This document shows, piece by piece, positions 9,007 to 20,097 of a stretch of 64,000 nucleotides of DNA. The notes under the pieces are model-generated. The model was not told where the DNA came from. It made no database searches and saw nothing but the letters and a program-made list of their open reading frames with translations. The stretch lies in assembly GCA_037013495.1 (NCBI GenBank), contig CM072803.1, positions 52,403,627-52,467,626 of the forward strand, given 5' to 3'. The DNA is from Hippophae tibetana (Eukaryota; Streptophyta; Magnoliopsida; Rosales; Elaeagnaceae). A program made the position numbers and the translations under genes. Numbering within the stretch: the first letter of the stretch is position 1; each line of letters begins with the position of its first letter.

Positions 9007-12000
9007 CTTATACGAAATAATTAACAAAATTTCAAACGTTTCATAATTTTACATTTCAAGTCGTAATAAATTCTATTTAAATATATCATAATTATAATGA
9101 CAAACATTTTGGAGTATTTATTCACCCACAAATTATTTGTATAATGGAAATAAGAAAATGTTTAAGTTTTCTTTTCCACTTATTTATTTGTCCTAATATT
9201 CCATCATTATTTTGTTTCCTTCGTAAGTCTTAATTCCCACCACAATCAAATTCATTCAAATTTCATTACCTCTTCTCCCAAGGGAAAAAAAGGGATGGCT
9301 TGAGATGGTTTTAGACATTATTTGGTAACTTCTTGTTACGTAGCATGAACTATGTCCATAGAGGATAAGCATAATATTTCCTATCTTATTTCTTTGCTTC
9401 TTACGCATAGAGTGGGTTTCAAAAACTAGATTCTTAGGAGGAAAGACAACCAAATTTAATTTCAATACGGTGTATCAACACAACTAGAATAACTTATAAA
9501 TAAGTTGAGAATATTGATTTCATAAATGAGTTAAAAGTGAGAAATATTGATCTCTTATAGGAAATAATGAACAAAATTTCAAACGTTTCATAGTTTTACA
9601 TTTCAAGTCGTAATAAATTCTATTTAAATATATCATAATTATAATGATAAACATTTTGTAGTATTTATTCACCCACAAATTATTTGTATAATAGAAATGA
9701 GAAAATGTTTAAGTTTTCTTTTCCACTTATTTATTTTTCCCAATATACTATCATTATTTTGTTTCATTCGTAAGTCTTAATTCCCACCACAATCAAATTC
9801 ATTCAAATTTTATTACCTCTCATCTCAAGGGAAAAAGTTGATGGCTAGAGATGGTTTTAGACATTATTTGGTAACTTCTTATTACGTAGCATGAACCATT
9901 TCCATAGAGGATAAGCATAATATTTCCAATCTTATTTCTTTGCTTCTTACTCATAGAATGGGTTTGAAAAACTAGATTCTTAGGAGGAAAAGCACAACCA
10001 AATTTAATTTCAATACGTTGTATTCCAACACAACCAGAATAACTTATAAATAAGTTGAGAATATTGATGTCATAAATGAGTTAAAAATGAGAAATATTGA
10101 TCCCTTATACAAAATAATGAACAAAATTTCAAACTTTTCATAGTTTTACATTTTAAGTGGTAAAAAAGTGCATTTAAATATATCATAATTATAATGATAA
10201 AATATTTGGAGTATTTATTCCGCCACAAATTATTTGTAAAATAGATATGAGAAAATATTTAAGTTTTCTTTTCCACTTATTTATTTTTGCCAATATTCTA
10301 TCATTATTTTGTTTCATTCATAAGTCTTAATTCCCACCACAATCAAATTCATTCAAATTTTATTACCTCTCATCCTAAGGGGAAAAGGTGATGGCTAGAG
10401 ATGGTTTTAGACATTATTTGGTAACTTCTTGTTACGTAGCATGAACCATTTCCATAGAGGATAAGCATAATATTTCCTATCTTATTTCTTTGCTTCTTAC
10501 TCATAGAATGGGTTTTAAAAAACTAGATTCTTACGAGGAAAGACAACCAAATTTAATTTCAATACGGTGTATCAACACAACCAGAATAACTTATAAATAA
10601 GTTGAGAATATTGATGTCATAAATGAGTTAAAAATGAGAAATATTGATCCCTTATACGAAATAATGAACAAAATTTCAAACTTTTCATAGTTTTACATTT
10701 TAAGTGGTAAAAAAGTGCATTTAAATATATCATAATTATAATGATAAAATATTTGGAGTATTTATTCCGCCACAAATTATTTGTAAAATAGATATGAGAA
10801 AATATTTAAGTTTTGTTTTCTCCTTATTTATTTTTCCCAATATTCTATCATTATTTTGTTTCATTCGTAAGTCTTAATTCTCACCACAATCAAATTCATT
10901 CATATTTTATTACCTCTCCTCACAAGGGAAAAAGGTGATGGCTAGAGGTGGTTATAGACATTATTTGGTAACTTCTTGTTACGTATCATGAACCATTGCC
11001 ATAGAGGAAAAGCATAATATTTCCAATCTTATTTCTTTGCTTCTTACTCATAGAATGGGTTTGAAAAACTAGATTCTTAGGAGGAAAAGCACAACCAAAT
11101 TTAATTTCAATACGTTGTATTCCAACACAACGAGAATAACTTATAAATAAGTTGAGAATATTTATGTTATAAATGAGTTAAAAATGTAAAATATTGATCT
11201 CTTATGGGAAATAATGAACAAAATTTCAAACGTTTCATAGTTTTACATTTCATGTTGTAATAAATTTCATTTAAAGATATCATAATTATAATGATAAAAA
11301 ATTCGAAGGATTTATTCACCTACTAATTATTTGTAAAATAGAAATGAGAAACCTTTTTTTGTTTTCTTTTCCACTGATTTAGTTTTCCCAATATTCTATC
11401 ATTATTTTCTTTCCTTTGTAAGTCTTAATTCATACCACAATCAAATTCATTCAAATATTTCTCCCTCTCTTCCCAAGGGAAAAATGTGATAGCTAGAGGT
11501 GGTTTAAGATATTATTTGGTAACTTCTTTTTACGTAGCCTGAAACATTGCTATAGAGGATAAGCATACAAAACTTATTTCTTTGCTTCTTAATCATAGAA
11601 TTGGTTTTGAAAACTAGATTCTTAGGAGGAAAGAGATACCCAAATTTAATTTCAATACATTGCATTCTAAGACAACCGGAATAACTTATAAATAAGTTGA
11701 GAATATTGATGTCAAAAATGAGTTAAAAATGAGAAATATTGATATCTTATACGAAATAATGAACAAAATTTCAAACGTTTCATAGTTTTACATTTCAAGT
11801 CGTAATAAATTCTATTTAAATATATCAAAATTATAATGATTAACATTTTGTAGTATTTATTCACCCACAAATTATTTGTATAATAGAAATGAGAAAATGT
11901 TTAAATTTTCTTTTCCACTTATTTATTTGTCTTAATATTCCATCATTATTTTGTTTCCTTCGTAAGTGTTAATTCCCACAAAAATCAAATTCGTTCAAAT

Positions 12001-12642
12001 TTTATTACCTCTCCTCCCAAGGGAAAGAGGGGATGGCTAGAGATGGTTCTAGACATTATTTGGTAACTTCTTGTTACGTCGCATGAGCCATTGCCATAGA
12101 GGAAAAGCATAATATTTCCAATCTTATTTCTTTGCTTCTTACTCATAGAATGGGTTTCAAAAACTAGATTCTTAGGAGGAAAGACAACCAAATTTAATTT
12201 CAATACGGTGTATTCCAACACAACTAGAATAACTTATAAATAATTTTAGAATATTGATTTCATAAATGAGTTAAAAATGAGAAATATTGATCTCTTATAG
12301 GAAATAATGAACAAAATTTCAAACGTTTCATAATTTTACATTTCAAGTCGTAATAAATTCTATTTAAATATATCATAATTATAATGATAAACATTTTGTA
12401 GTATTTATTCACCCACAAATTATTTGTATAATAGAAAGGAGAAAATGTTTAAGTTTTCTTTTCCACTTATTTATTTTTCCCAATATTCTATCATTATTTT
12501 GTTTCATTCGTAAGTCTTAATTCCTACCATAATCAAATTCATTCAAATTTTATTACCTCTCATCCCAAGGGAAAAAGGTGATGGCTAGAGATGGTTTTAG
12601 ACATTATTTGGTAACTTCTTGTTACGTAGCATGAACCATTGC
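9007..12642. repeat. 548-bp satellite array, second block
   Basis: About 6.6 monomers. It starts mid-monomer at CTTATACGAAATAATT immediately after E1. Short minus-strand frames at 9256-9465 and 11985-12221 are the recurrent satellite frame. It ends at element A. Confidence 0.95.
12638..12642. repeat. TSD of element A (left)
   Basis: ATTGC precedes the LTR at 12643 and is repeated at 41695-41699 after the other LTR. The satellite resumes in the same phase, so A is one intact insertion with 5-bp target duplication. Confidence 0.92.
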
Positions 12643-14094
12643 TGATGCTTATTTTCGCAAGTGTACGAATCGTTCAAGTAATAAAGTGTACAAAAAGTAC
12701 GGATATCGAACCCACAAGGAATGGCGTTACTAAGTACCGAAATTGACGAACCCTAATTTTATTTGAAAACCGAATTGTTGAAATTGTTTTAAAAGAAAAT
12801 TAACATAAAACTAAACGCAAATAATAAAATTTAATGTTGTTCACAAATGATTAAAAACGCTAAGGCATTTGATTTCGCTAAATCAATTCAATCCGATTTC
12901 AAGTCATGTTATATGAGAATCAAAGTTAAAAATGATGGTTGAAAAACCCAAACTTATCTAATACTCTTTCTCAAGTTATATTAGAATTACTTATCTATGA
13001 AAACCAACTATATTTCTATGAAGATTTAATAACAAATAAGCACATTACGATTTATGGAATTTCTAGAATAACCACATACATCATGCATTAGGTGTCAAAC
13101 TCGCATTCAACATACGGTATTTATCACAAGAAGCATTCATTACACATCTCCTCTCGGTCTCAATATAATGCAACAAATCGTCTAAATCTTGATCAGAAAT
13201 TTAAAAGCATTAAGCATGGAAATAAATACTCAACTTGAACACAAGGAATTCATATAACAATAACAAAAGAAATCAGATTTCCTTGATTTAACTACATCAT
13301 TGCCTTAGCAAAAACGAATTAGTTCATAACGAAAATAAGAACAAACATATTCTCAATTGAATCCATGAACAAACAATCTGAATAAAATGCAGAAAATAAA
13401 TGCTAAGGAGAAGAGATGAAGAACTCTTGAAGATGAAGACTTGGTAGCAACAATTGTGATGATCCTTCAAGCTTCTCCAACCTTTCTCTCCAAAATTTCC
13501 TTTTCTCCTCCAAAAATAACTTAGATCTGCTCTCTCCGCCGTCCCCCTCTTTTCCATCATAATGTATATATAGATCTAGGGTTTGGGGGGGCAATTTTGG
13601 AACAAAACAACATAAAAAATGTGTTTTCGGACGAAACTCGCCGGCGGCGAGAATTGTTTGGCAGGCGGCGAGATGAGTTTACCAAAATTTGTGCTGTCGG
13701 GAAGATTTTTGCCAGGATTTTAGCCGGCGGCGAGATGAATATGGCCAGCGGCGAGATTATTTAGCCGACGGCGAGAATAGTTTGGCCGGCGGCGAGATTC
13801 ACTTGGCCAAAATACGTTTTCCCTGCATGATTTTCAACATTTTCTCCGTAAGGTTTTCGCCGGCGGCGAAATTCCAAATTTTGAAATTTTTGTTCTCTTA
13901 TTATTTTCATTCAATCCCGATCATTGTACTTTGTCCCTAACTTCTCCAAAATCATGATTTTACCTGAAATTGCACTTTAAACACGAAATACCCGTGAAAT
14001 GACATTTGTGGATTAAATAATCAAATAAACACAATTTTCACACAAATATCAACATTTAAATCATAACAAAAATGCAATAATTTAGCTCTTATCA
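12643..14094 (-). repeat. A 3' LTR
   Basis: 1452 bp, TGATGCTTATT to CTTATCA in plus coordinates, nearly the same as 40240-41694. It carries seven GCCGGCGGCGAGA-type boxes (13638-13870) upstream, in the sense direction, of a TATATATA stretch near 13563-13572. Confidence 0.93.
13563..13870 (-). promoter_or_regulatory. A LTR U3: CGCCGGCGG box array and TATA box
   Basis: Seven copies of a roughly 13-bp GC-rich motif lie in AT-rich sequence, including the perfect 15-bp palindrome CTCGCCGGCGGCGAG (13638-13652). They sit 65-300 bp upstream of TATATATA on the minus strand. The other LTR has seven copies too (41238-41471) with differences among boxes. A promoter role is inferred from position. Confidence 0.6.
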
Positions 14095-14140
14095 ACAACC
14101 CCCAACCAGCTTCTTGCTAGTCTCTAGCAAGAAAAGCGAT
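14095..14140 (-). promoter_or_regulatory. A PPT and adjacent hairpin
   Basis: In the sense direction CTTGCTAG-AGA-CTAGCAAG (14113-14131) forms a perfect 8-bp stem with a 3-nt loop, followed by AAGCTGGTTGGGGGTTG next to the LTR. It closely matches the equivalent region of the unrelated-LTR elements X, D and E1. Confidence 0.75.
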
Positions 14141-15879
14141 CTATTTAATAAATTCAAAAGGAGACATTAAAAGAAAAATTCAAAGGAAATTTATTCTATT
14201 TACAACATTGCATTATGCGTATGCAATAAGCCTTTAAACCCCTAGGCGGCCCTAGTAGGACGAGTTGTAGTCTCATGAGGGCTTCCAGTGATAACACCCA
14301 CAAACATCTTACCTATAAATATCCTAACTTAAAACAATAAAATCACATAACAAATAATTTGCACAAATGTCTCAAAAATTGTAAATAACACCCAACATAT
14401 AGAATAATTAAATGTCACCTAAGCTTTAAGAAATCTCAAATGCCAATTTCACTTTTGTTTTTGACTCTTAAAAATCCATCAAACTACAAACCAATAGCCA
14501 TAATGCCCGGATAATATTATGCATAACATCCACAAACAAAAAGGTGAAATCTCAAACTCCATAGGCTCACTTTTCAAACCTCTCTCCACTAATGAAGGAA
14601 AAATACACCACTTTGGATCAATAGGACTTAATGAGGCTTGTAATGTTAGGCTGAGGTATTTGGTTAAGAAAGAACGAGAAGTGTCAAAATACAAATAATA
14701 GCACTTATTAGATTAAACATAACCAATTAAGTAAAAGAGTAACACCATTTAACCCAAATTGTTTCTTCCGATCATAACCCATTTTTCCAAAGATAAACCA
14801 ACTTATTCCTCAATTTTTTTTTTCACCTCAGTATATCAATTATTAACACTCTTTTATTTACTAGAGTGTGAAGGCCTTTTTTTCTCTTTTTTTTAAACAC
14901 AACCCGCAAACAATTTCTTCCAATATATGTGAAAGAATTATTATTTTATTTTAATTTTTTATTCCATCCTTACTCCAATTGCTCTTGAAAAGTTTGTGTT
15001 CAAAATTAAGTGCTCTTAACAAATAAGGTAGGAATTATATATATATATTTCCGGCTCAATAGAAGGTAGGTTATATAAGGCAAAAAGAAAGAAAAGTAAG
15101 GCTAACAATATATTTAAATAGGCTCAAAGAGGTAACTAGTGATATAAGGATAACAAGGTAGGCTTAAAATGGCACAATCGATCCAAAAATGGCCTACATC
15201 ATATCCTAAACAGTGCAATTCCAAATTATTTCGCCTCAAGAGGTTTTCAAATGAGTTCTAGAGTTTGTTGAGATCACAAAAATATTCATGAAAAATTCGC
15301 ACATAAGACTTCTCTAAGCATTTAGACCAATCAACCAAATCATACCACATACCAAAAGAGTCGCCAACTAGGTAAAATCAACATTTGAAATTCTCTTTAA
15401 ACCGAAGCAAAATTTAATGTCTTCTAACAGCTACATGTTATCACAATCACATTATTATCATCAACGTGCAAATTAAAATAAGTAAAATGCAAATAAAATA
15501 AAATAAAAATAAAAATAAGATAATAAACAAATAAAAGAAATTAAATCAAAATGCAGAAAAAATAAATGGAAAATCAAAATTAAACACAAACAAAACTACT
15601 AAAAATGAAGGGGAGAAAAGATTTACTGTTTACCGCACCCCCAACCAAAACCTTACATTGTCCTCAATGTAAGAAAGAAAAACTGCAAATGGCCATTGAT
15701 ATCACAAATAGAAAGGGAGCTAGGTGCACCATCACGGTCACAGTAATTTGTTAAATCATAGGGTTAACACAGAAAATCAATCATAAAAATAAAATAAATA
15801 AATAAAACGAAGTAATGAATAGAAAATACGAAAATAAATAACACGAAGTACTGAAAACAACTGAAAGCAAAATAAAACA
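14141..15879 (-). other. A 3' noncoding region
   Basis: About 1.7 kb, AT-rich, between the env-like ORF and the PPT. Short frames such as 14479-14694 have no recognisable content. It includes the ACATTG hairpin with G-tract at 15637-15672. No gene is supported. Confidence 0.7.
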
Positions 15880-17000
15880 TCACTCCTCATCATCATCATC
15901 ATCTTCAGTCCCAATGTAAACAGGTGCATTGGGCATAGGGGGGAAATCAGCATTGAAGGATAACCACTCATATCATGCCCAGACTGTATAGGCATTCTCT
16001 GAAGGTAGTCATGAAGGAACTGTGTACTCTCGGTTTGGACATTTTGTTGCTGTATGAGTAATTGACTCTGGTAAGCCAGATATTTACCCTGGTAATCCAA
16101 AATACGCTCAATCCTGCCCAAACGTTGATCAACAGTCTCAACCCTAGGTTGGGAGGAACTCGCACTAACCCCAACAGTAGAACGAGGGCGTTTCTTGGGA
16201 GGCGATGCTATGCCCAAAAACTCAGCAAGCTTTGGCCCATCAATAGGCTTCATCACACCACCGATTTCCTTATTTTCGTCCCAAGTTACTCCTTGGCTTG
16301 CACAGATAGCAGAAATTAAAGATGGGAACCCAATGCCTCCAGATGCAGCCCTTGCACTCTGCATGATATAATCAAAGATAACCCTACCAACATCAATAGA
16401 GGCCCCAGACACAATGGCATAAAGTAAGATTGCCCGCTCTCTAGTGACATCACTAAGGTGTGCAGTAGGCAATAAATTAGCACAAATGAAGGCATACCAG
16501 GGCCGCACCACATCCAATAAAGCACTTCGGGGGAAAGTTTTATACACATCCCCCGACATCTTCCATACGGTGCCTGGCTTGCATACCGAAGCACTAACTG
16601 TCACCATGTCAATATCTGACAGTAATCTGAGAAAATCCTCATCATCCTCCATTGTCGGCAAACCATAATAACTGTTAATTACTTCTTTGGTAAAAAGTAC
16701 CCACTGTCCACGCACAAAAACCTTATAATCCATCCTCTCTTGAGCATTAGCATAGAATTCCCTTACCAAAGAGAGGCAACCCCCCTCAATAGAGTGACAG
16801 AAAATCTCCCACTTCCTAGCCTGAAGATGTGGGACATAATTGCTCCAACAAGGAGTCTTATCGATCAAAAACCACCTCTGAGGTATGATTGCCCTCTTAA
16901 CAAATTTTTCCTCAAAATGCTTTGCAGCATCCTCAGATATAAACAAACTCCTGTTAAATGAAGAAGAACGAGCCTTCTGGGCTTTGGTTTTCTTAGGCAT
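15880..17000 (-). pseudogene. A env-like ORF (putative plant transposon protein type), frameshifted near its end
   Basis: This is the extra ORF found downstream of integrase in Athila elements, often called env-like although its role is unproven. ATG at 17000 (MPKKTKAQKA) is a better start than 17036. The N-terminus is basic. The middle, with LDVVRPWYAFICANLLPTAH followed by a run beginning RERAILLYAIVSG, resembles the domain annotated in plants as a putative plant transposon protein; I cannot run a profile search. The frame stays open to 15777 and ends in a hydrophobic tail, but near 15955-15965 the likely original frame shifts. The other frame runs into an acidic D/E tail encoded by (GAT)n and stops at 15880. 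The hydrophobic tail is therefore probably a frameshift product, not a transmembrane anchor. Confidence 0.7.
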
Positions 17001-17732
17001 TTTCACAATATATTTCAATCCAGACAATCCAGACAATTCTCAATATTACAATGCTTCAATATATCAAAAATCAAAGCGAGAAATGCAGTAATTTAATCAA
17101 AATATCCTCAAATTCAGAAAGCCCCAAATTGCCACATCAAATTCAAATTCAAAACCCTAGCTTGCAATTCCTTAGCACAATCCAAATTTTTTTTTCTTTT
17201 CAACAATCCTTTGCAATCTAAGAGAAATGAAAATAAAGAAAACTTTGTACCAAAATTACTCACTTTTTAGAGGAAAAACCAAGCTACAAATGCACAGAAA
17301 ACTGCTCCAAAAAGCAGAAAATCTGCTTCAAAAACAGCATCCAAAATCTGCCCAAAAACAACTCCAAAATCGCTCCTAAAATGATGAATCTTGTAGCAAA
17401 TCTCGATGGAGACAAGTTTATGGTGATGGATTTGTGTTTTAATGATGAATGGCGATGAAGATTTGGAGTTGGGATGAGAGAAAATGAAGAGACTAGAGAG
17501 AAAAGGAAAAATATTTGCGTGAAAACAAACCTGGCCGAGGCTAAAAATGATTTAAATCTATTCTCGCCGGCGGTGAGATTAATGTTGGCCGGCAGTGAAG
17601 TTTTTTTTTTTTTTAAATAACCAAATTTAATTAAAAATAAAATTATCATAAAATGACATGCAGAATTTATGATGGGTTGTCTCCTATTAAGCGCTTTAAG
17701 TTATAGTCATTAGCTAGACTTTCTGTCATTCT
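17001..17732 (-). other. A spacer between integrase and env-like ORF
   Basis: Noncoding, AT-rich. It includes a block at 17665-17720 related to the post-integrase block of X (GATGGGTTGTCTCC, AAGCGCTT) and two copies of the GCCGGCGG box near 17563-17600, as in A's LTR. The frame at 17284-17649 has lysine- and leucine-rich low-complexity content and no recognisable domain. Confidence 0.6.
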
Positions 17733-17791
17733 TTACTGCGGTTGTTGTAACTCTAGAGAATCTTTCTGCTTGTTGAATTCTCCGTCAAAAT
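17733..17791 (-). pseudogene. A integrase, last C-terminal fragment
   Basis: In the minus direction this reads FDGEFNKQKDSLELQQPQ and a stop at 17733-17735. It is the natural end of A's integrase, separated from the rest (34882 onward) by X. A short stretch expected between the two pieces by comparison with X's own integrase C-terminus is absent, and the TSD of X is missing here, so the left flank of X was deleted. Confidence 0.65.
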
Positions 17792-20051
17792 TTATTAGCG
17801 AAAACCGACATCGTCGATTCTAAATTATTTTACAATTAAAAAAAAATTAATTTTTAATTTTTTAATTTTTTTAATTTTTTTTTATTTCTTATGAAATTTG
17901 AAATTTGATAATTATTTTTTCTATTAAAACAAAAAAAAATCACAATTATTTATAGCACAAAAATGTTTTTAAAATTTTGATAAATAATTTAAAAACCGTT
18001 ATTCCTTCCCCGGCAACGGCGCCAAAAACTTGATGACCAAATCCCCGGCAACGGCGCCAAAAACTTGATGAACGAAAACCGGCACGCCGATCTTCGCAAA
18101 TACTTTGGTTTTAATATTTATAAAACTCTCGCAAGTGCACGAATCATTTCGAAGAAAATGATAAGTATACTCCCAAGGTCGATCTAAGGAAGGAATGTAT
18201 GTGGTTTTTAATTTATTATTCAAACTTTTAAAAACGAAATTAAATCCTAAACATCCTGTCACGATAGTTTGGTTTTTGTGTTCCTAATCTAATGACATAA
18301 AATAAACATATATACAGATTAATTAAATATAATCTAATAACATAAAAATAAACATAGATACAAATTCAATAAATATTTATCTAAAAATAAATACAAATAC
18401 AGACTCAATAAATATTTATGCAAATTTTATCATTTATATTAGTGGAGTATTTATGGATATAATAACTAAATTAATTATGCTTGCTCATATTATTTAGGTT
18501 ATTAAAGATATAAATTGATATTTTATTGATTCTCTATTTTTTATATAAATACCACCTTTTGTGGGGTTAGATATTCTTTGTTAACTAAAAAAATCAATTA
18601 ACACCTATGGGTGGGGTTGATAACTAATTTGGTTAATTAAATTATTTCCTTTTTCTAAGAGATTGAAAATGAACCATTTAAATGCCACCTTTGGTGGGGT
18701 TAGACAATTTAAACATTATTCAAGGTGTCCAAATTAAACATAAGAATTTAATTATCCGAGTACTAACTTTCAAGTTTTAAAACCACTATTGAAAACATGT
18801 TGTCAATACATTTTCACATAATAATTCTTATAAAAACTTTTGAAATAGAGTTTCACTCTAACTACCGGGCGATTGTACCAACAAATAAAAGAGCACTACT
18901 CTAAATTAGACCGGATAACTAAACCTTAAAATCTAATTTTCAGGTTTAAGTTTGTAATGAAAAATAATATATTTCTCTCTAACATTCTTAATATAAAATC
19001 TTGAATAAAAACAAAATCAATTCATTTTAAAGATTTTTACCTATTTAATATTTCGCAAGCATAACAATGTCATTATTACATCATGTTTACTAAACAGCCA
19101 GCATAGTTAAATTTAACCACAGACAAATTAAATATAACATGTAAGAATAAAGCATAAAAATAATTGTAAAGAAAATAAAATCCTTACAGAACTTCGACGC
19201 TATTCCCGTAGCTAGAAAACCTTCAAGCGGAATTTGCACTCCCATTTATTGAATCAAAAAGCTAAATTATTACAAAAACATTACAAGTTCCTCTCAAAAA
19301 GAGAAGAACTCTACAACTAAGAGAATTGAACTAAAAATTAAGAGAAAAACTAAGAAAAGCTTAGAAACTAAGAAAGAAACTAAGAAAATCTCAAAAACTA
19401 AGAAATGAGAGAAAGAAAGAAGAGAGAAGTGTGTTTTGAAGGTGTGTTTTGAAGTGAAGGGAAGGGGGGTATTTATAGGTGAGGATGGAGAGAAAAAATG
19501 AGTAAAAAAAAAATGTAAAAACGCGTAATGGAAATGCTGAGGTCATTAATGACGTCAGCATGACGTCATGGGGGCGGCTGCACGTGAAAAATGGGGCGAA
19601 AAGGCGTTGGTGCGCGCAGAGGGGGGCTGCCGCTGCGCGCAGCTCGGCGCGCGTGAATAGTGCCCGCGTGCTAGGGCGCGCACGGATGGGCAGGCTAGCG
19701 CGCACGGGCGCGCTGGGGCGCTGGGCTGCGCGCGCGGCTGGGCAGCGGGGGGCGATTTCCATCTTTTTGACATTTTTGACCTTTTTGACCCATTTTGTCC
19801 AATTTTTCCATGTTTGTTGACCTTTTCCCACTTATTTATTAATATATTTGTGATGTATTGCTTCAAGTATTCCTCTTTGAGTCTTTAAATTGCGTTTTTA
19901 AGCCAAAATACCTTAAAAACAATAAAAATACCCGTGATTCCGAAAAGACAAATTTATATAAATATATGATAAAACATATAAATATATATATTTTTAATCA
20001 ATTAATGTACATAAAATCATGGTTATTTTAGTGCTTTTTGAGCACTCATCA
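17792..20051 (-). repeat. X 3' LTR, mosaic with Y-derived leader sequence
   Basis: 17792-17821 matches the first 30 bp of X's other LTR (32861-32890), with TGATGA altered to TTATTA. At the shared TTCT (17818-17821) the sequence jumps into leader sequence identical to 25125 onward in Y, passes through two PBS copies, and enters a full LTR at 18066. From 17822 to about 19080 I see no difference from Y at an offset of 7304. From about 19230 to the end, including the GC block and G-box, it matches X's own 5' LTR (32861-34881). C-boxes are at 19550-19557 and 19561-19568, G-box at 19581-19586, TATA at 19470-19477. Confidence 0.8.
18007..18059 (-). other. Duplicated tRNA-Asp PBS inside the X 3' LTR region
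   Basis: Two perfect 18-nt matches (18007-18024 and 18042-18059) are spaced 35 bp apart; each unit includes the terminal TGATGA of the LTR. A PBS has no business at the outer edge of a 3' LTR, which supports transfer from Y (25311-25363). Confidence 0.85.
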
Positions 20052-20097
20052 CAACCCCCAACTAGCTTCTTGCTAGTCCCTTAGCAAGAGAAGCGAT
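20052..20097 (-). promoter_or_regulatory. X PPT and adjacent hairpin
   Basis: In the sense direction CTTGCTAAGGGACTAGCAAG forms a stem and is followed by AAGCTAGTTGGGGGTTG at the LTR boundary. It is the same module as at 7089-7127, 44464-44512 and 14095-14131. Confidence 0.75.

Noticed and set aside
13324..13594. Frames in A's LTR, repeated at 40921-41194
   Set aside because: They lie in the R/U5 part of the LTR, overlap in two frames, and show no recognisable domain.
17284..17649. 121-codon frame with a hydrophobic segment as a possible second env gene of A
   Set aside because: Low-complexity, no domain, spans GC boxes and the boundary with integrase; no support from a related copy.
17999..18262. 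An 87-codon frame repeated identically at 25303-25566 and partly at 32798-33058
   Set aside because: It spans PBS and LTR sequence; identity reflects the repeated LTR/leader segment, not a gene.
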